Assembly (NCBI GenBank): GCA_012274445.1 | Contig: JAAROD010000095.1 | Location: forward strand, 992,001-1,056,000 | Origin: Sclerotiophoma versabilis | Taxonomy: Eukaryota > Ascomycota > Dothideomycetes > Pleosporales > Didymellaceae | Reading direction: 5' to 3' | Length of the DNA: 64,000 nt | Part shown: positions 20,271 through 31,404 of the stretch, piece by piece | Numbering within the stretch: the stretch's first letter is position 1 | How the letters are laid out: each line of letters starts with the position of its first letter | Notes under the pieces: generated by a model | The model's input: the letters and a program-made list of their open reading frames with translations, nothing else | Databases searched by the model: none | Told to the model about the DNA's origin: nothing | Position numbers and translations under genes: made by a program

Positions 20271-21404
20271 ATCTCTTGAACTTCACGACTGGCCGCTCCT
20301 TGCCCCGCCGACGACGCTTGTCTTCCTGATACTCCCCATGCGCCTTGAGCTTGGAAAGATTGGTAAAGACGAACAGTCCTCGCAGCACTTGAAAGAATAA
20401 GGTGAGTAAGCCTACCTGAAAATCCATGCGCAACTTGCACGCTTAGGAAGTTTTAGGCAGAAACTATTGTGCGGCGGATCATAGTAGAAGTCCGTACACC
20501 TCCAAGAAACCAAATAGGCAGTCTGCAGGCTCATACAGCCGTCTAAACCACCAAGTGGAAGCCCTGACAACTTGAGAAACAGAAGTACCTAATTCTGGAC
20601 AAGTTCGTGTCTCGAGATGCGCAGTCAAATCGGGTATTATGAGTACGATCACCAGCCTCAAGTGATCCGACCAACCCTGCGTTCTGGTCAGGTGGCTCTC
20701 TCAATCCCGGATCTGCATTGCAATACACTGCGGGGAGAACAACACCGAATCTCCTTCCTATTTCACATAGTGTTTCTAGCACGCGCCGTGCTATCCTTGT
20801 TCATCCTCTCTTGTGGTTGCTGCGTGTGTCAAACGTAATGTCAAACTTGTGGCACCTGTCGGGCGGCTTACTAGTACGGGAACCTGGTACCGCAGACTAA
20901 GCAAATGAGCCTTGCGAAACATGCAATATCATTCTAAGATTTTGAGCGGCAATGAGAGGTCATGCTGAGGAGTTGATATTATGGTCCTATCATTGCGTTT
21001 TTAGAGTGAGACAGAATAGATTTCTACTCACTCAGCCCTAGCTAGCGAGTAAAACCTCCTTCAGCATGACGATAAAAGAAAAACCATTGTGTTAATTAAG
21101 AGTTGTGAAACCATGCCTCGAACGAAAAAAGTTCTTGCAACTTCATGATGAGATGGCATTTCGTAGCGGTCATGTAGGGAATTATTAGAAAAACAACAAA
21201 CATGACAAGATGGGTATATGATGCGGAAAACAGCAAACAAGCATCGACCAAGACAGACAATACACCAACATGTTCCAAGAACCCAGTGTGTCGTCAAATC
21301 CAATCGGAGTATTACCTGGGGACAAAGTTCTTCCCTCGTCATGTCCATAACGCCTCGCAAAAAGTAAACGATTCGACCTCCGAGACACAATATGGTCATG
21401 ATCC
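20271..21404. other. Intergenic
   Basis: No gene recognised. It contains the upstream side of the relic and the 3' flank of the GH76 gene. Short frames on both strands lack ordered composition. Confidence 0.4.
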
Positions 21405-22507
21405 TCAGGTCGAAGCTTGCAAAGCAGCGACCAGCACATCAATACCCGCCGCATGACTCGCTGCACTGGAGCCATCCGATCCACCCTGCCACTTATCCTT
21501 GACAACACCATCGCCGTCCCGAGCATTCGCCAGTGCTGAATCGGCGTTCTTCTTCAGGAAGTCGGTGTATGATTGCTCGCCTTGGTTTTCATTAAGCGTG
21601 GATAGCCCTCTGACGTATGCGCCCTTGAACATGGCGCTTTGCTGATCCAGCGGATGATCGACTGGCTCGGTCAAGATGCCGTTTTTGCTCAACCTGCTCA
21701 TAGAGGCGCTGGCGAGTTCTTTGGCATGATCGATTAGACCACCGTCAGATTTAGCTCTGGCCAACTCAGAGAGACCAGCAAGGATGACACCCTGGTTGTA
21801 GGTCCAAGTCGTCTTCCCGTCGTTCTGGCAGGATGTCTTGTCAATGCCATCATTGATCAGCTTGTCGCCGTTGATGACACCACTGTTGAAAAACCAGTCC
21901 CACTCCATCTGCGCCCAGTTCTGATAGTCGGCTTTCTCTTCGGCTGGGACACGGTTTGCTAATGATGCGCCAACAGCAAGGAAGAGCTCGTTGGAAATGG
22001 AGGCGATGGACTCTTTGGGCTTGTTCCACCAGATGCCGCCTTTGCATGGCGTGGTCGATCCGGTAGTCATGTCTTCGAAGAGGTCTTTGGCAGTGTTGAG
22101 ATACTTTTGGTCACCAGTCAAGTCGTAGGAGGCGATCCAGCCCATGGCCCACCAACCTTCATCATCGTAGAAGTCGTTCTTCCAGTCCTTGTAGCCTTTT
22201 TGATTTGGCGACTTGTCGTATGTGTTGGAGATGATATCGATCGCTGCTTGTTTGAAGTCTGCATCCTGTTTGCCGAATTTTGCAATGGTTTCTACAATAT
22301 TGCCGGACTGCCACCACATGTCATCCCTGTACAAAAAAGTTAATATAGGCAAATCGAGGGGCGTGGCTCTCCTTACCATAACCCAGTCTCTACATTGTAC
22401 CACTTATCCTGAAGTACCTTGATAGCAGACTCCGCATCGCTCGCGTAGTCTGCACATACTGTGTCCAACAGGAGGAACGCAACAGTCAGTGAAGGGAGGT
22501 ATTTCAT
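21405..22507 (-). CDS. GH76 endo-1,6-alpha-mannanase, secreted
   Basis: Two exons, 22507-22377 and 22326-21405, with a 50-nt intron (donor GTAAGG) give 350 residues. Residues 1-19 are a signal peptide (KYLPSLTVAFLLLDTVCA). The mature protein is a typical GH76 alpha/alpha-barrel: GLWDDMWWQSGN across the splice site, the catalytic Asp pair in YDDEGWWAMGW near residue 97, GGIWWN, NELFLAVGASLANR, TWTYNQGVILAGL and FKGAYVRGL. GH76 enzymes cut alpha-1,6-mannan; fungal members such as Dfg5/Dcw1 process GPI-protein glycans in wall assembly. This one ends AALQAST with no hydrophobic GPI tail, so it is probably released. The ATG at 22507 was chosen because it starts the signal peptide. Confidence 0.9.
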
Positions 22508-24667
22508 ATTGAGATGCTGCGCAATGCAAAGAGACAGTGGGACAAGTGCGTTTGTGGAAAGCTGTGCGTTACTTATTATCTGTGAACTTGTCAAACCTGA
22601 GGGAGGCCCTGTGTTTTATGTCCCTAGGAAACGCCATGAGCGTGCCAAAACGAAACCAGGACCATAAGGCTAGGCATTTTGGACCCAGAAACATGCTCAG
22701 TGCCAGCCCTTGACGTGACTGTTGGATGATGGCACTGATTGTGTACTACGCCCAGCACAAGATCCCATACAAACAAGCTGATATCCTTGGTAATAATGCG
22801 TGTTGTAGTCCTCAGCCCTGTGGCATGCTCGCATTTCCGAATCCTACTCCTGCTGACTTAGAGCTCGTGGCACTGCCAGCGAGGCAGCCTCGTCGGAAGT
22901 ACTATATTGAGGATCATGCGAGCGCCAATCCAAGGCACGCCGGCCGCTGTAGCCATAGCTATCTTGCCAATTGGCAACGGTGATTGCCACACCGTGGTAG
23001 CAGTCAGCAAGTTGAGTGATGTTGGAGCCTGACTGACGTGGATCCTATCGTGGACGACGATGCGGATATTGTCAAGGATTGGCTTCATATGATGTCCTGA
23101 AACACATGTCAAAAGAAGTCTCTAGTACGGAGATAACTTGATGGTGGACCCTGATTGGCGTAAACGTTTAACGGGCAGGAAAATCATTGGGTCGCAACAT
23201 GATTTAAGCAGGAAACGGAATGGTCCAGGAACCCTGGAACGTGGCTCGTGTGTAAAAGGTCTCTCCTGTGCCTCCACAGCCACATGATGAAGGCCGCAAG
23301 GCGAGACAGTAGGGTCTCAGCTAAGCGCCAGCCCGAGAACAAAAGTTTCCCAAGGGTGGCGCCAAAGTACAAGTGTGCGGAATGAAGGCCTAGTCTGTGG
23401 AAATCGGCGACGGCTTTTAGGCGAAGGGTGTTGCAGACACGGTTTCTGAGAGCACAAGGCATGCTCGGTCGAGGCATTACTTGACTGCAGCAGCTCCTTC
23501 GCACTAGCACTATAGTCGTGGTCCATCCCAGCTGAGCGAGTTTATCAAACATAGCACATATTGGATCAGACTACTGATATAGTGTTGAGGCGCATGACTG
23601 CAGTGGTCGGCTGAGACAACATGTAGAAAGCAAGGCGTATCATTACTTGCCATTCAAGGTCTGTTGCGGGGTGCCTTGTCATCTCCGCAGCATCTTCCTT
23701 TAGATCGTAGCGTCAGAGAACACAAAGCTAATTTCCTTGTACCGGATTCAACTTTTAGCCCTGCAGAAAGGTAGTGGTCTAGTCCACCGTTAAGCCATTG
23801 ATGATTGCAGCAGCGCCCGCGTACGTGGGTGAGTAGCGTGACGATCTGCAAGAGGCTGCAATTGCTGGAGCACTGCGTCCCTGGGTCTCCGTGTCATGAT
23901 AAGACGAAAAGCGGGCTTCGACAAAAGGGAGATGTCTTGTCTTGATGATGAAAGTGGCAAAGAACCGATGGAAGGTAGAGAGAGACGGGGCAGCTGTGCT
24001 TTACCACGCAAGGCGAACAACGGAGGTCAAGCCAAAGGCGCAAGCAAGCGTTGGTCGAACCAAAGCTCGTGCAACAAGTTTGCGCCACCAATCCACACTT
24101 TGCTAAGATCATGTGCTCTCCTACTGCGTTGAGGTTGAGCTGGAGTTCGCAGTGTCCACAATGACGCGTATCGCGACTTCTTGTTTGCAGGTGACGTAGT
24201 CCCTGAGCGCCCCGCGTAAACAGTCCAGCAGAGGTGGGGTCTTTGCCATGCAACAGCGGGCCACCCTCCGAACATGTGCCCTGAAATGACGGAACTGCCA
24301 TGGAATCTGTGTCAAATCCCATCAATCACGCTAATGGTTCCCATATGATCGACCAATAGCGGCCGGTGGAGGAGTGTGGCTATCAGACATCCTTACAAGT
24401 GAGCTCGACTGCTGCCTTGTTGCACGCAACCCTGTTGTGATCGCATGCGGCAGGGATGGTTGTGTCAAACTGCACCTTCTCTCACTGCAGTTCAACGAGC
24501 AGTGACGTGCGTATTTCGTAGGTGGTGGTCAGAGCAGATGAGAGTACCTACTTAAGACCCTCACTGCGCTGCTCGAAGTATCTCTCATCAACAAACACTC
24601 CAGCTTCCAACTACAAACTTCAACTTCAACTTCTTCAACCAAACCAAACCACCAACCTATAGTCAAC
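22508..24667. other. Long intergenic region
   Basis: About 2.2 kb between divergent genes (GH76 reverse, Hsp12 forward). No protein family is recognisable; reverse frames of 70-140 codons have erratic composition. The right end, with a CT/CA-rich leader (cttcaacttcaacttcttca), is the 5' UTR of the Hsp12 gene. Confidence 0.4.
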
Positions 24668-25073
24668 ATGTCTGACAACCTCCGCAAGGGTCTCGGCGAG
24701 CAGGCGTCTGAGAAGAGTGAGCATCACCAGCTTCGTCGTCACACATTGTAAGACACTGACCATCCTTTAGTCACCCCTGACTCCCAGAAGTCTACCACCG
24801 ACAAGATCAGCGAGAACGTCTCCGGTGCCGGTGACCGCGTTGCCAGCGCTGTCCAGCCTGGTCAGTACTCTCACCCTGTCTCTTCACTTGTGGCATACTG
24901 ACTCCATTGCAGAGGGCCAGAAGTCCACCACCCAGAAGCTCGGTGACACCGCCCGCGGCGGCTCTGACAACGCTTCCCAGCAGGGCGAGGGCGTCCTCAA
25001 GCAGGCTCAAGATGGTCTGAGCAACGCTGCTTCCTCCGTCCAGAACGCCCTCGGCGGTGGCAACAAGCAGTAG
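24668..25073 (+). CDS. awh11: Hsp12/Awh11-type small heat-shock protein
   Basis: Three exons (24668-24716, 24771-24860, 24913-25073) give 99 residues. The start MSDNLRKGLGEQASEK, then TPDSQKSTTDKISENVSG and a repeated QKSTTQKLGD motif, match the Hsp9/Hsp12 family (Candida Wh11, Aspergillus Awh11). The protein is very hydrophilic, without cysteine, and amphipathic when helical. Hsp12 is strongly induced by heat, osmotic stress and stationary phase and stabilises membranes. Both splice junctions are phase 1 and rebuild the motif exactly. I saw no CCCCT stress element in the 300 bp upstream. Confidence 0.9.
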
Positions 25074-25445
25074 AGTACCCACCGGTAGCTCTCTTACGAC
25101 TCCAACTTTCCATGCGGCTCAGATTGCGAGGCGGACATCATTATACCCTATGATACGAATGTAATGAAATTCTGATTAAAAACCTTACTCTCTGCTGTTG
25201 TGACAACTTTGCGTGGTGCTGCTGATGCGTGTACGCTGTTTTCACGCTCCTCATGAATAGCCCTGTACGCCACCAATCACTGCCTGTCTGTTGTTCTTCT
25301 CACTCACCACCAAATCTCACTTCGTTGTCACGACCTCGGATGTTGCGCCATGTAGTGAAGATGAACCTGGCAATGCCGATATAACCGATGTCTTGATGCG
25401 CGATGCAATGGGTATCTTAAGTTCGATAGATAACCTATGGCTATC
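25074..25445. other. Intergenic, tail-to-tail
   Basis: The 3' flanks of Hsp12 (forward) and Wbp11 (reverse). A possible polyadenylation region follows the Hsp12 stop near 25150-25190 (AT-rich). No other feature. Confidence 0.45.
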
Positions 25446-26366
25446 TCAAATATCCTCATCGTCGACCTCCTCCATCTCCACATGCCGTAGTTTATTCTCT
25501 GCAACTCTTGCTTCTGACTGTATCCCATGAATCTTGCCTTGTGCTTCAGCTGCCATCATGTCATATTCCGCCTCTTCGATCGCAGCCTCTACTGCCTTTT
25601 CAGCCGCCTCACCCGTTGTCGTCTTCAAGAACTCATCCAACTCTGGGTCAACCTCGGCCTCAGGCGCAGGCTCAGTCTTCTCCTTGCCCATGTACCCGTC
25701 TTCCCTCAGCTTGTCAAATTCTTCCGGCTCCAGCAACCTTCCTTCGCCCTTTGCCAGCTTCATCTTCTGTGCAACCGCCGCGGGCATGAACTTCGTAGCT
25801 TCCTTGAGGAAATCGCGTTTCTGCGGTGCCGCCTCGTAGACAATCTGTGCTTTCTTCGGCTCTGGCGTGGCCTCCTCGCCCTGTGTCTTGCGCTGGCGCT
25901 GTCGCGGTATCGGTGGCGGCGTATCTCGCGGCATAGGAATGTTCGCTACGTCTGCATCCGTATCACTGCTATCATCCTCCTTCCTCTGACCGTCCCTTGT
26001 TCGCTTGCCCAGCACGCCGCCTCCCCTCCCCCTTCCACCTTCTCTTCCGCCCCGGTCCCCAAAGTCGTCATGTCTTCGCTCAGGCTTGAACTGCGGCGCC
26101 TTGTCACCGAGCGCTGCGCGCGCCTTGTTGACTGCTGCGAGGTCTTTTTCTAGCTCTGTGAGGCGCTGGCGCTCGTGTGGTCGTAGCGCGCCGCTCTGGT
26201 CAAGGTCTTTTAGTTGGTCAATGTCGCGCTGGATGCATGCGGGGTTACGGCGAGCGAGTTTTTCGTTGCGCTGGGCTTGGACGGTGGCCTTTTGTTTGCG
26301 GAGGGCCTTGGCTTTATCGGCTTTCTTTTGCTCTTGCACCGGGTTGTAGTTTTTCTCCTTCGGCAT
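25446..26366 (-). CDS. Wbp11-domain splicing factor
   Basis: A 306-residue single-exon protein. The N-terminus carries the Wbp11 domain (EKNYNPVQEQKKADKAKAL, then NEKLARRNPACIQRDIDQL and LRPHERQRLTELEKDLAAV). A Gly/Arg-rich stretch near 105-120, a Pro-rich patch (MPRDTPPPIPRQRQ) around 145 and an acidic C-terminus follow. WW-domain-binding protein 11 is a nuclear spliceosome-associated protein whose Pro-rich motifs bind WW domains. FMPAAVAQKM near 195 is also typical of the fungal family. It is head-to-head with the next gene, with 231 bp between start codons. Confidence 0.85.
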   Translation of the reverse strand: MPKEKNYNPVQEQKKADKAKALRKQKATVQAQRNEKLARRNPACIQRDIDQLKDLDQSGALRPHERQRLTELEKDLAAVNKARAALGDKAPQFKPERRHDDFGDRGGREGGRGRGGGVLGKRTRDGQRKEDDSSDTDADVANIPMPRDTPPPIPRQRQRKTQGEEATPEPKKAQIVYEAAPQKRDFLKEATKFMPAAVAQKMKLAKGEGRLLEPEEFDKLREDGYMGKEKTEPAPEAEVDPELDEFLKTTTGEAAEKAVEAAIEEAEYDMMAAEAQGKIHGIQSEARVAENKLRHVEMEEVDDEDI

Positions 26367-26597
26367 GATGACGGTCGATTTTTATATTTTTGACGGGCTG
26401 TGTCGAGGAGTTGGGCTTGTGTGGTTCTCGGGTTCAAGAGTCTGGTATCCAGTTGGTGATGTATAGATGCAGCTCGAAGTTCAAAAGTCGAGATTGACGT
26501 AGTTCAAGAGTCTGTGCGCAAGCTGGACGCTGAATGCGCCGCGTCTGCCTCCACACCTTCCTTTCTCTCGACGCGAGCTTCAGTCTTGGTCCTCAAA
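26367..26597. promoter_or_regulatory. Divergent promoter, Wbp11 / 26598 gene
   Basis: The 231 bp between the two ATGs must hold both promoters. The forward frame is open upstream to 26514 with Met codons, so the downstream gene might start a little earlier. Confidence 0.4.
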
Positions 26598-27925
26598 ATG
26601 TTCGTTCCCAGAGCGGTCAGGCTCAAGGGCGTAAGAGAGGGCCAAAGACCGAAATTGTCGAAACCACTAGCGACACCACAACCACACAAAGATGTAGCTA
26701 ACAGCAAAGATGCGCTTGTCCAAGCAATGGGCGAGACAAGCATGAACTCACCTGTTCGGCCTCAGGACATAGGTTCAGATACTGCAGCCCCAAGTCGTGG
26801 TCCCCGATTCACCACCAAGCCAATCACACCTGAATACATTGCTCAACTAGCTGCTGGCACTGAGTTGATCTTCACAGACTACGCACATCAGGAGGAAGAC
26901 CGTTCAAGATGGTTGAGGAACCGATACAGGGTGGTGGATGGCGAGGAGAACTGTAGGTCAGGCATTTGGAAAGGCGTCCCGATGAAGCTAACTATATGCC
27001 AGATATTCATCTCACAGCGATCCTAGAACATCCATACATCTCCAAGCTGAAGCCAGAAGCTACCCAGATCGTCCTCAAACAAGCTCTGCATGACCACCCG
27101 TCCCAAATACTCGAACTATCGCAAAACGAATACTACGTCCGTCGCCGACCCTCTACCAACCCTCTGCCCTTCGTCCCTGAGAACTCCTTCGACATAGTGG
27201 ATGACGACGGCCTCAGCTTCTGGGACCAACGCACCATCTATGTAGAACCGCACCTACGGAATATCTGCCCAACGCCGGCGAGACTAGCGCAATGGCTGAC
27301 AGACCATGGCCAATTAAAGCCGAAGTGGCTCCCCATCCAGGCAGTGCATACGCTCTGGAACAGCTGCGCGTTCGTTGTACTGAGCGGTAACGTAATGCAC
27401 GAAGGCACATGGAACAAATGGAGGGAGACTGGAAAGCCAGATGACTGGAAGATCATGACCAAGGTCGAGCATACAAAGCGCACTGCCGAGTATCTGGCGC
27501 TGCTAAAAAAGGAGAATCCTAGAGGTATGCGGAGAATCGCTGAAGAGACAAGTCAGCTACCGCCCATCGCGCGACCTGCAGCGCTTCCTGTGGCCTTCGA
27601 GCCGCTACCTGGGGACACCTCTTTCAAGACTGAAGGCAAAAAGAAGCGCAAACGGCGCAAGCTTGCAAAGCCTAATGGCGACACTGAGAAAGCTGGTGAG
27701 CGAGCTGAAGATTCTGTAGACCAGGAGATAGCCCATGAGCCGAACACAAATATGGTCGATGCGCCAGAGGAAGTACGACCAGATGTTGCAGAAGAACCTG
27801 TGAACAAAAAGAAACGCAAGAGGCGGAAGAGCGGCAAAACGAACAATATGAACGACGATGTGGCTACTGAAACAGTAGCTGCAGCAGCAGATGATGTTGA
27901 ACCGAGCAAGAAGCGCCGCCGCTGA
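26598..27925 (+). CDS. Conserved unknown protein with basic nuclear-type tail
   Basis: Two exons, 26598-26952 and 27003-27925, with a 50-nt intron (donor gtaggt, branch gctaac) give 425 residues. The middle is ordered: the splice junction reads EENYIHLTAILEHPYISKL, then EPHLRNICPTPARLAQWLTD, VHTLWNSCAFVVLSGNVMH and GTWNKWRETGKPDDWK. The last 130 residues contain three lysine/arginine clusters (KKKRKRRK, KKKRKRRKSGK, KKRRR) between acidic stretches, typical of nuclear or nucleolar proteins. I do not recognise the family. An earlier in-frame ATG at 26514 would add 28 residues. Confidence 0.65.
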
Positions 27926-28353
27926 ATCATCATTGCTGGGGTACAATGAATATCCACTCAGCGAATATGAACTCTGGTCTCTGGACCACAAGGACAAGTC
28001 CAGTCAAAAATTGCGACCTAAAGAGTCGGAAGTGTACTGCCGTTGAGCCTCACAGAGGCGCGCTAACCCCAGATTTACCCCGCTTACTCGACGGCACTGA
28101 CTACGATAAAGTTACCGAAGATCGCCGGTAAAACTACAACCACAAGGGTAACGCGTCAACAGCTCCAAAGCTATCGAGCCGAGGAACCTCCAGATTCGTG
28201 GGAGGGGACATCCTACCGCGCTTCCTGTAGGACATCAAGTCTTATAGGTCCACAGCATAGCAATACAACAATTGAACATCGGTCTTTGCTGTATCCTAAA
28301 CCTTCAACCTTGTCGTATCTTTCGCGTCTTGCAGTGATCAAGTTCTGTACAGT
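27926..28353. other. Intergenic between two forward genes
   Basis: 3' flank of the previous gene and promoter of the CoA ligase. Nothing else recognised. Confidence 0.4.
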
Positions 28354-30246
28354 ATGACGACAATAGTCGAGAGGACGCCAGAAGGCATCTTCTACCGCGC
28401 CGCAGAGACTTATCCAGTCCCCAATCTCGATATCTTAACCCTGCTCTTTGGTACGTTCAGTTCACAACAGAGCGGATGCACTTGTGCCACTCTAAATGCC
28501 TTCGCCCCTACATGCTACCAACGAGCAAAACGCAGTCTAATGCTAACTTACCACAGACTCCAAGCACAGCCAAGCCAAAGAAGACACACCAATTCACATA
28601 TCCGCCGCCGATCCTTCTCTCATATCGACAGTCTCCCGCGCACGAAAGCTCACACAAGCCACCTCCGCCGCTCTCCGCAATCACTTCGGCATCGGTAGAG
28701 ACGGATCAGGCAAAGACATTTGCTCGGTAATCTCAACAGGCCACTACCTACTTCCCACGCTCTTTTATGGCGTCATTGGCGCCGGTGGTGTGTTCAGCGC
28801 TGCATCTGCTGCGAGCACGGCGAGTGAGCTATCGAAGCAGATAGTAAGCGCCGAGAGCAGGATACTCGTGACGTGCGAGGCGACGCGAGATGTAGCTGTT
28901 CGAGCAGCGGAGGAAGCGGGCTGGGGACGCAATGGTGGGGGAAGAGTATTGTTGATGAGCGAGGGTGCCGAGTGGGAACTGAAGGTAATTCGGGAGGATG
29001 GGGAATTAGGTTCCAATTTGATTGATGAGGAGAAGAGGTTGGATTGGGAGCGTATCACGGATCCAAAGGTTCTGGAAAATAGTCTTGTCGTGTTGATTTA
29101 CAGCAGCGGAACAACGGGTCTGCCCAAAGGTAAAGCTTCACCCTCCTCTTTCGACCCATAATTCAGACGAGCCGTGCAGTGGCTAACCTAGCAGGCGTCA
29201 AACTCTCACATACCAATCTCGTCGCCGAAGCTGTAATCCCAGGCGATATGTTCAAGTCCTGGCTCTCGACACGGAACACGCGCACCGACAAACCGCCTTT
29301 TGAATACCGCACCATTGCACACTTGCCGGTCGCCCACATTGCAGGGATCCAAGGCTACCTAATCAACCCATTCTACATGGGCGGCCCGGTATACTGGATG
29401 CCACGCTTCGACTTCGGCCAATTCCTCTCCTACAACAAACGCTACCAGATCACATTCTTCTTCACGGTGCCGCCCATCTACCTGCTGATCGCGAAAAGCC
29501 CCAGCGTCACGGAGCAATTCAAGACGCTCGAAATAGCAATCAGCGGCGCGGCGCCCCTGGGCAAAGATCTCCAGCACGCCGCGAGCCAGAAACTCGGCGA
29601 TGCCGACTGTTTCATCAGTCAAACGTGGGGCCTGAGCGAAACTACAGGCAGCGCGACGATCATGCCCATGCACATGAGCGACGACACGGGCTCGGTCTCC
29701 CCGCTGATCCCCAACATGCTAGCGCGCATCGTCGACGATGACGGGCGCGACGTCGAGCCCGGGAAACCAGGCGAGGTCCTTGTTAAAGGCCCCGTGGTGT
29801 GCAAAGGGTACTACCACAATGAGGCTGCGAACAGCGAAGCATTCACCGGTGACTGGTTTTGCACAGGCGATATCGCTGAGTTCCGCAATGGGCTATTTTA
29901 CATTGTCGATCGCAAGAAGGAACTCATCAAGTACAAAGGTTTGCAGGTTGCGCCGGCGGAACTGGAGGCGTTGCTGCTGAGCCATGAGGATGTGCTTGAT
30001 GCGGCGGTGATTGGGGTCGAGGCGGATGGGGGCACGAACGAGGTGCCGCGGGCATATGTTGTTGCTGACAAGAGTAAAATCAGTGGGCAGCAGATTGTGG
30101 AGTTTGTGAAGAAGAACGTTGCGAGTCATAAGCAGCTGAGAGGCGGGGTTGTGTTCTTGGATGCGATTCCGAAGAGTCCGAGTGGGAAAATTCTGAGGAA
30201 GGATTTGAGGCTATTGGCGAAGAGGGAGCAAGGTGCGAAGTTGTGA
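28354..30246 (+). CDS. Peroxisomal acyl/aryl-CoA ligase (4CL-like AMP-binding)
   Basis: Three exons (28354-28450, 28557-29129, 29195-30246) give 573 residues. It is an ANL-family adenylating enzyme: P-loop SSGTTGLPKG at about 216-224, split by intron 2; WGLSETTG; GDWFCTGD near 440; hinge VDRKKELIKYKG; C-terminal catalytic Lys in SPSGKILRKDL near 554. It forms an acyl- or aryl-adenylate and then a CoA thioester. The C-terminus is AKL, a peroxisomal PTS1 signal, as in fungal 4-coumarate-CoA-ligase-like enzymes acting in peroxisomal side-chain shortening or acid activation. The substrate cannot be read from the sequence. A Zn2Cys6 activator lies 1.2 kb downstream, but there are no biosynthetic partners between them. 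Confidence 0.85.
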
Positions 30247-30507
30247 GAAGATATGGAATACAAGACCGGGTTACTTCAATGGCTGCGCGAAGCATGCCTA
30301 TCCACTGAACTGCGGTCTACCTTCACTGCACTTCTTGGCTTAGTTCTTGGCAATCGAGTACAATCGGCGTTGACTTAGATGGCCTGTATCTAACCGACAC
30401 GTTGACGTATTTTGGCCTGACAGCTACTACTGCTGGCTTTGAGAAACACTATAGCAAGACAGTGGACCGGGTTCGTACAGAACGTCCTTCCAGAAGTTCA
30501 CACCCTT

Positions 30508-31116
30508 TCAATCCTTCTCGCTGAGCACCTGCATCTTTCTGAACGACGCCCGCCATTTCTCGAGCTCTTCTTCAGCCTCCTTAACCCTTGCCTCCAACGC
30601 AGTATTCTCCGCCTTCAACTCAGCATTCCTTTCCTCCATCTCCACAACCACCTCACCCATTGCCCTAATCCGCGCCCTTTCCGTTTCGAGTGCCGCCACA
30701 TACTGCCCATCTTGCAGCCTTAATGCTTTCTGCAAGTCCTCTTTCTCCGATTGCTGCATTTTTGTACCCTCGTTTCTCTGCTTGATAGCGTTTTGAAGCG
30801 TCTTAACCTGAGCTTTCGCTTTCTTCCTTTTCGCAACTTCGGCCCTCAGCTCCATGTTCTCTCCCGCCACCTCGGCAACTTGACACTGAAGTTCCAGATT
30901 TTCGGCCTTTAGCTCCTGGAGAACGGATTGTTTGACGTTGAGCTTTGCCCTAGGCGCGTTGATGTCGCGGAGGAGCTTGTCGGCTAGGGTTTCGGGTTTG
31001 TGCAAAATTGGCTGTCACATTGTCAGCGTCTGATGAGAGATGGGCGTTGGTGTACGCACATCATAATATGGATTGTACATGAGGCGCTTGTGACCTTTAG
31101 AGCGCATGTTGGTCAT
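30508..31116 (-). CDS. Coiled-coil protein, unknown function
   Basis: Exons 31116-31060 and 31011-30508 (48-nt intron, donor GTGCGT) give 186 residues. The short first exon supplies MTNMRSKGHKRLMYNPYYD. From about residue 40 to the end the protein is a nearly continuous coiled coil (QELKAENLELQCQVAEVAGE, KTLQNAIKQRN, ERNAELKAENTALEARV). No domain beyond the coil is visible. It could be a structural or scaffolding protein. Confidence 0.55.
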
Positions 31117-31404
31117 GGTGCGCGCCGTTTCCGTATGTGATACCTTGTCGGAGAAGGAGTAGTGGGCAGGTGTACGCAAGGACTTAAATTCAACAGTGGA
31201 AGGTGAAGGAATTGTAAGCGAAAAGGTGTGGCACAATTGAACTTGGCACATGGCGAGGTGAAGACGGAGTAGATGCACATTGGAATCCGTGTCGACCAGG
31301 GTACCTAGACTGTATGTGATTGGTAGACGTCTTTTTTCGTGATCCGGGTTGGGCGACACTGGATTTGCACCAAACGTTGTATGCTCAGAGAAGATATGGC
31401 CCCT